A stretch of DNA of 64,000 bases from Myxococcota bacterium. Its GTDB lineage: Bacteria; Myxococcota_A; UBA9160; UBA6930. This document shows, one piece after another, positions 32,131 to 40,773 of this stretch. Below the pieces are notes generated by a model. It ran no database searches. It saw nothing but the letters and a program-made list of their open reading frames with translations, and was not told the DNA's origin. The translations under genes and the position numbers were made by a program. The stretch's first letter is position 1; every line of letters starts with the position of its first letter. The stretch is taken from contig JANQOX010000005.1 in NCBI GenBank assembly GCA_028285625.1, positions 248,001-312,000 on the forward strand. The letters run 5' to 3'.

Positions 32131-34557
32131 GTGAGCGCGCCGGCCAGCGCGCGCTTGGGGCGAGTGGCGCTCGTCGCGGCTCTGGTGCTGGTGTGCGGCC
32201 TCGCGTGGGTCGCGAGGGTGGAACCGGCACGGGATTGGGTGCTGCCGCCCGGTGGCGAGGTCGAGCTTCTCGGGCCCGACGCGTGGTTTCACCTTCGCCA
32301 CGCGCGTTCGGCGCTCGAACACCATCCGCGGCTGCAGCGATTCGACGTCGGTGCGGGCTACCCGACCGGTGAGCCCGCCTGGCATGCGGGTCTGCTTCAC
32401 GTCGGCATGGCGACGGTGGCGAAGGCGCTGGGGGGTGCTCGAACGCTCGAGCGTGTCGCGGCGTGGACGCCCCCAGTCCTGGGCGTGCTCTCGGTGCTGG
32501 CGCTCTTCGGGTTCGCGCGTGCCAGCATGCCCGCTGCAGGCGCGGCGTGGGCGGCGGCGCTCTACGTGCTGCACCCCGGGCGCGCGCTCGATCGCACGAC
32601 CCTGGGCGCGACCGACCACCATGCTGCCGAGATCCTGCTGCTGGTGGGGTCGGCGGCAGCGGTGCACCACCTGCTCGTGCGCGAGTCGGCACGGCCGGGC
32701 GGGCGGCCGTACGCCGCACCGGCGATGGTCGCTTCGCTGCCCCTCGCGGCCTTTGCCTTCACCTGGCTCGGCGCGCCGCTGCACTTCGGGCTGGTGGGCG
32801 TTGCGATCGCCGCGGTCTGGATCGTCGCGGTGGCCGTCGGCGAGGACGCGACGCCCACGGCGCGCGCTGGGATGCGCCTGGGGGCCGGCGCGCTCCTCTG
32901 GATCGCGGGCACGGCAGCGCTGGTTCCCAGTTCGGTGATGCGCCCCGACCTGCTTCCCGCACTGCTCGGAGGCTGTGCGGCGCTATCGGCCGGCTGCGTG
33001 CTGGGAGGCGTCCTCGAGCGCGCCCAGGCGGCGCGGGGGTTGCGGCGCGGCATGCGGGTGGCGCTTCTGGTGGGCCTCGCGACGGCGCCTGTGCTGCTCG
33101 CCTTCGCGGCGAGCCCTGCGCTGCGCGTGTTCGCGGCCGAGGCGCTGCGGCCGAAGGCGGCGCAGGTCGAGGAGCACCGGGCGCTGGTGTTCGCCGAGCT
33201 GCTTCACACCCATGGCGCGGCGGCTCCCTTGGCGCTCGTGGGTGCGATCGCGGTTGCCGTCGCGGTGCTTCGGCGACGCGCTCCGGCCCACCATTCTTGG
33301 CCCGTCGTCCTGGGGCTCGGCGTACTCGCACTCGTCTGGCGAACGCACGACTACGAGTATGTGCTGGCCCCATTCGTCGCCCTGCTCGCGGCCCAGGCCT
33401 GCGTGGCGTTCGTGCGCGCCGCCGGGAACGTTCGAGGCCGTGCGATGGGGATCGTCGCCCTCGTCGGGTTGCTGCTCGCGCCCCACGTGCTCTTCGAGCT
33501 GAGACGCCCATGGGTGCCGAGCGAGCACATCGCAGCTGCGCGCGTGGCCGACCCGGGCTGGCGGCAGGCGACGGCCTTTCTGCGCGAGCACACCCCGAAA
33601 CCCAGCCTGCCGGTGCACGCACAGCCCGAGCGACCGCCGTCCGGCGATCTCGCGTACCCGGCGGGCACCTGGGGGGTGATGGCCGCATGGGATCGCGCGA
33701 GCCTGGTGGCGGCGCTGGGGGAGCGTCCGGTGGTGGTGGCCGGGCGGCCCGACACACGCGCGGCGGCCTTTCTGCTGGCGGGCGACGAAGGGGGCGCCCT
33801 GGGGTTGCTCTGCCCGGACTGCCGTGGCCCCGAGCACGTCCGATACGTCGTCGTCTCGGCAACGACCGCCGCCGACCACTTTCTGGCACACGCGAGTGTC
33901 GCCGGCCTGGCTCCGGAGACCTTTCGGGGCAGCGCGGGAACCGTGCAGGTGGGCGCGCACCCTCGACCGCTCGTGACGTACGGCCCGCGCTACGAGGCGG
34001 CGCTGGTGACCCGCCTGATGCTCCACGACGGCGACGGCTTCGAGCAAATGCGGCTCGTGTTCGAGAGCCGCCAGCAGAGCGGCATCTACCAGCACGCGCG
34101 TCAGGTGGGCGACGGGGTTCGCGCGCGTCGCCACGCCCGCCGCTTGGATGACGCCGAGGACGAAGCCGCACTGGCTCGCCTCCTGCGATCCGGCGTGGTC
34201 GCCACCCCGGATGGCTGGGCTTACGACGCCCATCGGGTCGCATCGGTGAAGGTCTTCGAGGTCGTGCCCGGGGCACGGATCACGGGGAAGGCGGCCGCCG
34301 CCGGCCGGGTGGTCGCGTCCCTCGCGCTCGAGACCGGGGACCCCGGCCGGCGCTTCGTCCACCGGGTGCAGACCCGCACCGATGCGGAGGGTGGCTTCGG
34401 GCTGCGGGTTCCGTACCAGACCGAGACACCCATGGGCGAGACTCGGCCGCTCGGGCCCTGGCAGGTACGCGTGCCCGGCGCTGCTGCGGACCTCGCAGTC
34501 CCCGTGACGGCCGAGCAGGTTCGCAGCGGGTCATCCATCCGCCTGCCGGTTCCCTAG
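32131..34557 (+). CDS. STT3/PglB/AglB-type oligosaccharyltransferase
   Basis: This 808-residue protein has about 11-13 membrane helices (residues 10 to about 465) and a soluble periplasmic C-terminus. The first external loop has the metal-binding motif GPDAWFHLRHA (D50), and the second the STT3 motif TTLGATDHHAAE (D162, H163, H164, E167). The sequon-recognition motif WWDYG appears as A519-W520-D521-R522-A523 (VMAAWDRASLV), keeping only the central W-D. The C-terminus carries KVFEVVPGARITG and a beta domain, as in archaeal AglB. It should transfer a lipid-linked glycan to protein in the periplasm. The GTG at 32131 is preferred; GTG at 32122 is also possible. Confidence 0.85.
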   Translation: MSAPASARLGRVALVAALVLVCGLAWVARVEPARDWVLPPGGEVELLGPDAWFHLRHARSALEHHPRLQRFDVGAGYPTGEPAWHAGLLHVGMATVAKALGGARTLERVAAWTPPVLGVLSVLALFGFARASMPAAGAAWAAALYVLHPGRALDRTTLGATDHHAAEILLLVGSAAAVHHLLVRESARPGGRPYAAPAMVASLPLAAFAFTWLGAPLHFGLVGVAIAAVWIVAVAVGEDATPTARAGMRLGAGALLWIAGTAALVPSSVMRPDLLPALLGGCAALSAGCVLGGVLERAQAARGLRRGMRVALLVGLATAPVLLAFAASPALRVFAAEALRPKAAQVEEHRALVFAELLHTHGAAAPLALVGAIAVAVAVLRRRAPAHHSWPVVLGLGVLALVWRTHDYEYVLAPFVALLAAQACVAFVRAAGNVRGRAMGIVALVGLLLAPHVLFELRRPWVPSEHIAAARVADPGWRQATAFLREHTPKPSLPVHAQPERPPSGDLAYPAGTWGVMAAWDRASLVAALGERPVVVAGRPDTRAAAFLLAGDEGGALGLLCPDCRGPEHVRYVVVSATTAADHFLAHASVAGLAPETFRGSAGTVQVGAHPRPLVTYGPRYEAALVTRLMLHDGDGFEQMRLVFESRQQSGIYQHARQVGDGVRARRHARRLDDAEDEAALARLLRSGVVATPDGWAYDAHRVASVKVFEVVPGARITGKAAAAGRVVASLALETGDPGRRFVHRVQTRTDAEGGFGLRVPYQTETPMGETRPLGPWQVRVPGAAADLAVPVTAEQVRSGSSIRLPVP

Positions 34558-34584
34558 TTCGGGTGCCGATTCGCGCGTCACCAC

Positions 34585-34648
34585 CCGGCGAGCGGGGCTA
34601 CAAAGGTGCCGTCGTGGTCCGGCGAGCGGGGTTACAATGGCGCCTTCG
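34585..34648 (+). repeat. two tandem 30-bp repeats in the upstream region of the subtilase gene
   Basis: Copies at 34585-34614 and 34619-34648 share 26 of 30 bases, with a 34-bp period; each begins CCGGCGAGCGGGG and contains TACAA. The second copy reads TTACAAT, resembling a -10 element. They lie between the STT3-like stop and the subtilase start, so they may be a duplicated promoter or operator. Confidence 0.6.
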
Positions 34649-34672
34649 CCACCGCACCGGCGTCGGAGTCCC

Positions 34673-37600
34673 ATGCAGCGCATGCACATGGTTCGCGGGT
34701 TGGCTCTCGTGCTGTTGCTGCTCCCGCTCTACTGGGAGGCCGCGGCCTTCGCCGACGCCCAGGGTGCGAGTGCGCAGGGTCGCGCGGATGCGCGGTCGCG
34801 CGCGAGCTTTCGCGAAGCGATGGAGGCTCGCGACGCGGCCGATCGGGCGTCGATCGAGGCAGCCGACGCCTACCAGGACGGCGTGCGGGCCGACAATCAA
34901 GGCGCGATCGACGCCGGCCGGGATCGCGTTCTCGACTACGCGCGGGGCACCCGCGCCGAGGACGGGATCCGCCAGGGGGGCTTCCGCGAAGAGGTCGTCG
35001 TCCAGGAGACCTGGCGCTACGACCGCGACCTCGGCGACCACGTGCTCGATTGGCAGTATCGGCTCGTCTACAAGGACGGGTTCGGCAACGTCCAGTTCGA
35101 GGCGTACTTCGACCAGCAGGGGAACGTGACCACGCCCTTCCGCGAGAGCCCGTGGCGAGTGGCCAGCAGACGCGCGAACGATGCGCTGCGCGGCGACCGC
35201 AGCGGCGCGCAGACCGCCTGGGAGTTCGATACCGACAACCAGGGTCGCGAATACCCGTCGCGCGTGATCGTCCAGCGCGACGGCATCAATCGCGTGCGCA
35301 TGAGCTTCAACGAGAGCGGAACGCCGTGGTTCTGGGACATCAAGGACGACGACGGCCGGCCGATCTCGTACGGCCAGGGGACGCAGAAGCCCCAGTACAC
35401 CGACCCGGAGGGGCCGCTGGCCCACGTCAAGCCGCCGCGGCCGGGTACGGGTCCGTGCATCGACCCCGACTGCAGCAGCCAGCTCACGGCGCGCAACGAG
35501 GTCGTCGCGCAGATGGCGACGCTCGCTGCGCAGATCAACGAAATGGCCGACACGCACGCGCGCCTCGACGAACTGGCCGCTACGGGCCAGCACGTGGACA
35601 CCCGCTATCAACGCCGCCGCCACGGCGAGCTGATGGTGCGCTACGACGCGCTCAAGCCCAGCTACGAACGAGAGCACGCCGCGTGGATGGCGTGCGAGGA
35701 GCAATGCAAGAAGCCCGAGGCCGAGTCCGACGACCTGATCTCGGTGGGGAGCGACGGTGAACCCGCGGGGTCGGCGGCCAAGGCAGCCGGGACGATCGGG
35801 TCGATCGGCTTCCAGGCCCTGCTCGACTCGCCGTTCCTCTGTCACTACGGAAACTACGGCTTGCCGCTGGTGGCGACGCCCGTGGACCCGGGTGGGCTCG
35901 CTTCGGCGCCAGGGGGCGGCCCCGCGACCACGACCGGGAGCCCGGCCACCACGACGGGCAGCCCGGCCACGACGACGGGCACCCCGGCCACGACGGCCGG
36001 CGCTCCGACGGGCGCGGCCACCGCGACCACCGGCGCCCCGGCCGGGGCGTCCACCGGGACGACCGGCAGCACGACCGCCACCACGGGCAGCCCGACGGCG
36101 ACCCCGAGCGCCACGACGGGCAGCCCGACTGCGACCCCGAGCGCCGCGACGGGCACGCCGAACGCGACGGCGGGCGGTCCGCCTGCCACCACGACCGGCG
36201 GCCCGGCGACGACTTCGACCCCGTCGGCCGCCACGCCGACCGGCACGCCCACGGAGGGCGGGGATGAGTCGGGATCACCTTCGGGTACCACGACCACTGC
36301 CACGACCACGACCACGGGCGGGACGCCTACGGGAAGCCGTACGGCCGCGGCACCCGACGCGACGTCCTCGGGGTCCGGCGCACCGGGCGGGGTCCCCTCC
36401 TCGGCTCCCGACGACCCGCAGTCCACCGACGACCCACCGAAAGACGCCCCCACCTCGCCGCACGTTCCGGCCGGCTCCACGGTGTTGATCATCAAGTCGT
36501 CGGCCGCGGCCAGCGTGCAGGGCACCTCCAGCGTGCTTCTGGTCGTGCCCCCGGCTGCGACCGACGCCATTGCGCTGCCCAGCAACGACTGCGGCGCTTC
36601 CAGCTGCGATGCCTGGAAGTTCGACGACACCTGCTCGGATCAGTGGTTCTGCGACCAGGGCGCCACCGCCACGGACGACTGCACGGGCAGCGCCTGCGAC
36701 GTCGCGGTCGACGACTGCACGGGCAGCGCCTGCGATGCGAGCCCCGCCGTCGGGTGGAGCGCCGACTGCAGCGGCGGGGGCTGTGACTACGTCGTCGAAG
36801 ACCCCACCTGTACGACGCCGCCCTGCAGCTTCACGTGCGACGACGGGAGCTGCGGCGTGGACGTGGGCTTCGACCAGGGCCCGGCCAAGTGCGATGCCGC
36901 AGGTGGCGACACCTGTCGGATCGTGATTCCGCCCGTCGCCCTCGAGGCCGGCAAATTCTTCATCGATGCCTATTCGGGGGGTGGCGGTTCGTCGCACGAC
37001 CTCGCCCCCGGGTATGAGGACTTCTCTTCGTTTGCGCCCCAGTTCGAGGACTTCTCCGCGTTCGCCGTCGGCGGTTCGGACTACCTGGGTCGGAACGAGT
37101 CGCGCATCTACGAGGTCGAGGTCACCCCGCCCGACTACAACGGCTACACGATCCAGATCGACCCGTCGGTGTTCTCGCTCGACGACGCCCTCATGCCGTA
37201 CTACTACGCGCCGATCGACATCGGCGGCAAGACCTACGCGAACCTGCTGTTCCCCACGGCCGCGCAGGGTGCCGTGGACGCCGCGCTCGGCGGCGTCGCC
37301 GGGCTGCTGTCGGTTTGGCTCGACCCGTGCTTCATCATGTGGGGCGGGCCGGACGATCCCTACTACCGGTCGACGGGCAGTTGGGGGCAGGCGCATGCCG
37401 ACCAGTGGGCGCTCCACCGGGTGGGCTTTCCGCCCGAGGGTGAGAACGCCTGGGACCTGGTGGGCGCAGGTGCCGAGGACGTGGTGGTCGCCGTGATCGA
37501 TACCGGCATCGACTGGAACCACCGCGATCTCGCCTGGCGCAACCTCTGGTTCAACGAAGGCGAGGTCGCGAACAACGGCGTGGACGACGACGGGAACGGT

Positions 37601-38689
37601 TTCGTCGACGACACCATCGGTTGGGACTTCTGGGACCGTGACGAGCGTCCGTGGGACGAGAACGGCCACGGCACCGTGGTGTCGGGGATCATCGCGGCGA
37701 GCAGCGACAACGGACAGGGCATCGCCGGGGTCAATCCGCACGCGCGCATCATGCCGCTGCGCGTCCTGAACGCCTTCGGTCACACGCGCGCTTCGTTCCT
37801 GGCGCGTGCCCTGGTCTACGCCGTGGACAACGGCGCCCGGGTCGTGAACGTGAGCCTGGGCGGCGCCGGTGAGTCGCCGATGCTGGTCGATGCACTCGAC
37901 TACGCCGAAGAGCGAGGCGTCCTGGTCGTGACCGCCGCAGGCAACGAGGCCGCCGCGCTCGAGGGCATCCTGCCCGGCGTCCACCCGAGCACCCTCACCG
38001 TGGCCTCGACCGACCTGGCCGACCGCCGCGCGGTGTTCTCGAACCACGGCTCGGCGGTGGACCTGGCCGCGCCGGGTCTGGACGTGTTGTCCCTGCGCGC
38101 GCGCTTCACGGACACGCTGCTCGGCATCCCGGACGTGGCCTACGAGCCGGGTCAGGCCTGGGTGGGTGCGGACACCCGCTACTACCGCGTGGGCGGCACC
38201 TCGTTCTCGGCGCCGCTCGTCACGGGCATCGCATCGCTGCTGTTGGCGCGCGATCCCGGTCTTCGCGCGGCGGACCTGCGCCGGCTGCTCAAGAACACCG
38301 CGCGTGACGTGGACCTGCCGGGGATCGACCTGCACACGGGCTACGGGCTCGTGGACGCGCGGGCGGCCCTGCGCGGCGACCCGGCGCAGTTCGTGGAAGC
38401 TCGCATCGACGCGTTGTCGGTTGCGCGTGGCGAGGGCGGCCAGGAGATCGTGGTGGCCGGGCGCGCGGACGCCGACCGCTTCGCCTGGGCCGAGGTCTCG
38501 GTGGGTCCGGGCGAGACGCCCACGAGCTGGCGAGCGTTGCCCCGGATCGAGCGCCCCGTCGCTTCGGGCCGCCTCGCCGGGGTGCCCGCCCCGTGGCTAG
38601 GCGAGGCCAAGGTCTGGGCGATCCGCCTCGTGGTTGCGCACGAGGACGGCACCCGTCGCGAGACGCGCTACCGCCTCCAGCTGGAGTAG
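34673..38689 (+). CDS. secreted subtilisin-like protease with Thr/Gly-rich and Cys-rich regions
   Basis: This 1338-residue protein has a signal peptide (residues 1-30), a unique N-terminal region (30-400), and a Thr/Ala/Gly/Pro low-complexity stretch (about 416-600) of repeats like PATTTGS. A Cys-rich region follows (about 639-749) with repeated DDCTGSACD. The subtilase domain (about 935-1240) has its triad at D943 (VIDTGID), H999 (NGHGTVVSG) and S1177 (GGTSFSAP), and a beta domain ends the protein. Potential N-x-S/T sequons include NATA, NESG, NESR and NVSL. Its position directly after the STT3-like gene and the Thr-rich stretch make it a plausible glycoprotein; this is inference. It probably acts outside the cell or on the surface. 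Confidence 0.92.
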   Translation: MQRMHMVRGLALVLLLLPLYWEAAAFADAQGASAQGRADARSRASFREAMEARDAADRASIEAADAYQDGVRADNQGAIDAGRDRVLDYARGTRAEDGIRQGGFREEVVVQETWRYDRDLGDHVLDWQYRLVYKDGFGNVQFEAYFDQQGNVTTPFRESPWRVASRRANDALRGDRSGAQTAWEFDTDNQGREYPSRVIVQRDGINRVRMSFNESGTPWFWDIKDDDGRPISYGQGTQKPQYTDPEGPLAHVKPPRPGTGPCIDPDCSSQLTARNEVVAQMATLAAQINEMADTHARLDELAATGQHVDTRYQRRRHGELMVRYDALKPSYEREHAAWMACEEQCKKPEAESDDLISVGSDGEPAGSAAKAAGTIGSIGFQALLDSPFLCHYGNYGLPLVATPVDPGGLASAPGGGPATTTGSPATTTGSPATTTGTPATTAGAPTGAATATTGAPAGASTGTTGSTTATTGSPTATPSATTGSPTATPSAATGTPNATAGGPPATTTGGPATTSTPSAATPTGTPTEGGDESGSPSGTTTTATTTTTGGTPTGSRTAAAPDATSSGSGAPGGVPSSAPDDPQSTDDPPKDAPTSPHVPAGSTVLIIKSSAAASVQGTSSVLLVVPPAATDAIALPSNDCGASSCDAWKFDDTCSDQWFCDQGATATDDCTGSACDVAVDDCTGSACDASPAVGWSADCSGGGCDYVVEDPTCTTPPCSFTCDDGSCGVDVGFDQGPAKCDAAGGDTCRIVIPPVALEAGKFFIDAYSGGGGSSHDLAPGYEDFSSFAPQFEDFSAFAVGGSDYLGRNESRIYEVEVTPPDYNGYTIQIDPSVFSLDDALMPYYYAPIDIGGKTYANLLFPTAAQGAVDAALGGVAGLLSVWLDPCFIMWGGPDDPYYRSTGSWGQAHADQWALHRVGFPPEGENAWDLVGAGAEDVVVAVIDTGIDWNHRDLAWRNLWFNEGEVANNGVDDDGNGFVDDTIGWDFWDRDERPWDENGHGTVVSGIIAASSDNGQGIAGVNPHARIMPLRVLNAFGHTRASFLARALVYAVDNGARVVNVSLGGAGESPMLVDALDYAEERGVLVVTAAGNEAAALEGILPGVHPSTLTVASTDLADRRAVFSNHGSAVDLAAPGLDVLSLRARFTDTLLGIPDVAYEPGQAWVGADTRYYRVGGTSFSAPLVTGIASLLLARDPGLRAADLRRLLKNTARDVDLPGIDLHTGYGLVDARAALRGDPAQFVEARIDALSVARGEGGQEIVVAGRADADRFAWAEVSVGPGETPTSWRALPRIERPVASGRLAGVPAPWLGEAKVWAIRLVVAHEDGTRRETRYRLQLE

Positions 38690-38753
38690 CTCGGCCCGGG
38701 AAGTATCGGGGGCCATCGCTCGCCATCTGGGCTAAGCCATTAGGCGACCCAGG

Positions 38754-39395
38754 GTGCCGGCCGTGGTTGGGCCGGCGGAGTTCCGCTTGGCGGCACGACG
38801 TGGTGGCGGTGCAGCGACCCGCGAGCGCATTCTCGAGGTGGCCGAGGCGCTGATCGATCGGCGCGGCATGGAGGGCCTTCGGCTCTCGGACGTGGCCTCC
38901 GAGGTGGGCATCCGTCCGCCTTCGATCTTCGCGCACTTCGAGGGTCGCGATGCGATCGGCGATGCCGTGGCGCGCCGCGTGATCGAAGAGATCGCGGCGC
39001 TCTTCGCTCGTGTATTCGCATCGGGTGGCGGCCCCGAGGCGCTCGTTCGTCGTGGTGCGCGCGCGTTCGCGGGGCACCTGCACGACCACCCCTCTCATGC
39101 GCGCATGCTGCTTCGCGACCTGGCGCGCACCCGCGACAGCGCCGAACTCGACCTGAGTTCTCCGGCCATCACCGACCTCGGCGAACTGATGGAGCGGGTC
39201 CTGCGACAGGGGCAGCGAGCCGGCGTGTTTCGCGAGGTCTCCGGCCCGGCCTACCTGGCAGCCCTGGAGGGCGCACTGCTCGCGCGCTTTGCGTGGTCGG
39301 GCTTCGATGCCGAGGGCCAGCCCCGCAAGCCAATCCCGCGCCGGCGCTTCCAGAACGAGGCCGAAGAGATGGCCATGGCGCTGCTTCGCCCCTGA
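38754..39395 (+). CDS. TetR-family transcriptional regulator
   Basis: This 213-residue protein has the TetR N-terminal helix-turn-helix (RERILEVAEALIDRRGMEGLRLSDVASEVGIRPPSIFAHFEGRDAI, residues about 22-67) and a helical ligand-binding C-terminus (about 80-205). It probably represses nearby genes until a small ligand binds. A GTG at 38754 was taken as start; the HTH begins 20 residues in, as usual. It lies 64 bp after the subtilase gene and is convergent with the HAD hydrolase. Confidence 0.92.
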   Translation: MPAVVGPAEFRLAARRGGGAATRERILEVAEALIDRRGMEGLRLSDVASEVGIRPPSIFAHFEGRDAIGDAVARRVIEEIAALFARVFASGGGPEALVRRGARAFAGHLHDHPSHARMLLRDLARTRDSAELDLSSPAITDLGELMERVLRQGQRAGVFREVSGPAYLAALEGALLARFAWSGFDAEGQPRKPIPRRRFQNEAEEMAMALLRP

Positions 39396-39424
39396 GCGAT
39401 CTCGCGCCCGACGGGCGCGCGTGT

Positions 39425-40072
39425 TCAGGCGCCGCCGAGCAGGGAATCGAGGCGGGCGATCGCCTCGTCCGGATCGGCCACCACGATGCCGGCCATGCCC
39501 AGGTCTCGTGCCGCGCGCACGTTGCCCTCGAAGTCGTCGAGGAACACCGCGCGGTCTGGGGCCACCCCACCCAGTCGCTCCAGGGCCAGGTGGTAGATGC
39601 GCGGGTCCGGTTTGCGCAGGCCCACGTCGCTCGAATCGACGACCGCATCGAACAGTTCTTCGAGGGGCAGCAGCGGACGCCAGCTCGGGCCGAACTCGGC
39701 CGCGTTGTTGGTCACGAGTGCCGTCTTGCGGCCCGTCTGCCGGATCGACCGTGTCCGCGCGACCATGGCTTCGCGTACGAACGGGCCGGGGCCGCTCGCC
39801 ATCGCGCGGAGCACGTCGAAGAAGTCGAGCTCGATCCCGGCCTGGGCCGCCAGCGTGCCGATGGCCTCGCGGGTGCTGAGCAGGTCCACCTCGCCGCGTT
39901 CGAGCCGGTGCCACGGATGGTTCGTGTCCTCGTGATACGGGCCGAACGTGATCTCCAGCAGCTGGGCGGGATCATGACCGCGCTCCGTCGCGAAGACCTC
40001 CACCACGTCGAAGGGCGAGGGCGTGAAGACGCCCCCGAAGTCGAACAGCACCGCGTCGATGGCCACGGGCAC
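39425..40072 (-). CDS. HAD-superfamily hydrolase (haloacid-dehalogenase-like phosphatase)
   Basis: This 215-residue protein has HAD motif I as DFGGVF (DxGGV, with the second Asp replaced as in the DFGGV/DLGGV subgroup), motif II in ALVTNN, Lys of motif III near VGLRKPDPRIY, and motif IV VFLDDFEGNVRAA. A helical C1 cap lies between motifs I and II. The substrate is probably a small phosphomonoester. The GTG start at 40072 is followed by a second GTG in frame (40066). It is convergent with the TetR gene. Confidence 0.9.
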   Translation of the reverse strand: MPVAIDAVLFDFGGVFTPSPFDVVEVFATERGHDPAQLLEITFGPYHEDTNHPWHRLERGEVDLLSTREAIGTLAAQAGIELDFFDVLRAMASGPGPFVREAMVARTRSIRQTGRKTALVTNNAAEFGPSWRPLLPLEELFDAVVDSSDVGLRKPDPRIYHLALERLGGVAPDRAVFLDDFEGNVRAARDLGMAGIVVADPDEAIARLDSLLGGA

Positions 40073-40104
40073 ACGCTAGCTCGTCCGGCGTGTGACGAGG
40101 TGGA

Positions 40105-40491
40105 TCAGTCGCCCGCCACCGCGAAGCGCACGCCCGTGCCGGGGCCGCGCGGCGCGAACGGCCGCGTGCGCAGCCGGTCGAGCGCGGGCGGGCGCGTCGC
40201 GCCGGCCGGCAGGTAGACGACGGGTCGGATGTCGGTCTCCGGGCGGATCGCGGTGGAGGAGGCCGGGACCCAAAGGGTTCGGCCCATGGCGGACCCGTCG
40301 CGGACCCAGGAGGTCGCGGTGGGTGACGCGACCGGCTCGGGCGGCGCGAAGCCCCCGGCCAGGTACGTGCCCCACAGCAGGCCGGCGGCGACCGCGGCGG
40401 CCGCGATGGCCACGTCCTTCCAGATCGTCGCAGTCGACCTCCCCGTGTGCGGGAGCGTCGTGGGTCGCAACGTCGCAAGTCCGGGGGGCAT
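40105..40491 (-). CDS. small single-pass membrane protein of unknown function
   Basis: This 128-residue protein has one clear transmembrane segment (about residues 24-48: DVAIAAAAVAAGLLWGTYLAGGF) and a soluble C-terminal part of 80 residues, Pro-rich (RPVVYLPAGATRPPALDRL). The ATG at 40491 is preceded by a GGAG 8 bases upstream, which decides the start; a longer open frame reaches an ATG at 40590. I recognise no family. It lies 32 bp upstream of the HAD hydrolase gene on the same strand, so the two could be one operon. Confidence 0.5.
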   Translation of the reverse strand: MPPGLATLRPTTLPHTGRSTATIWKDVAIAAAAVAAGLLWGTYLAGGFAPPEPVASPTATSWVRDGSAMGRTLWVPASSTAIRPETDIRPVVYLPAGATRPPALDRLRTRPFAPRGPGTGVRFAVAGD

Positions 40492-40773
40492 CCACTTGCT
40501 CCAAGCGAATCGATACCGGGATCCTGCGGCAGAAGCGCGGGCCTTCTGGGTGAGGATCCTCACGAAGCGACCAAGTCCTCGAGTCGTCATCAGTGCACCC
40601 CCGTCCCCGCTATCGGCCGCCCACCCCAACGACTTCAGGACTACGCAAGAGAAAACTCCAAGTTCCCGAAAAAGCTGGGGAAAAAGGCCTCTACCCCGGT
40701 TCCCGGAACGCCTCGTACGCCGGGCCTGGCGGGGCGCCTTGCCCGACCTCGCGGGATGGGCTGCCATGCCCGG
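40492..40773. promoter_or_regulatory. gene-free control region with palindromes and a less GC-rich segment
   Basis: This 282-bp region separates two divergent genes. It holds the perfect palindrome GTGAGGATCCTCAC (40550-40563). A segment around 40640-40690 is noticeably poorer in G+C than its surroundings, with runs of A, and its TTCCC and GGGAA sit as inverted halves. A second palindrome, GTTCC-C-GGAAC, follows. It is a likely promoter/operator area for the aldo/keto reductase and the small membrane protein. Confidence 0.4.

Noticed and set aside
35920..36360. Repeated ACCACGACGGGC-type units as a possible CRISPR or satellite array
   Set aside because: They lie in frame within the subtilase gene and encode Pro-Ala-Thr-Thr-Thr-Gly repeats; there are no spacers.
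36275..38335. Long minus-strand open frame opposite the subtilase gene
   Set aside because: It is the shadow of a confident subtilase with an intact catalytic triad; composition is Arg/Val/Gly-biased without motifs.
40630..40710. Possible c-di-GMP (GEMM-I) riboswitch in the A-rich leader (ACGCAAGAG, GAAAAAG)
   Set aside because: Only scattered resemblance; the second stem and its receptor pairing are not visible and the bases contacting c-di-GMP do not line up.
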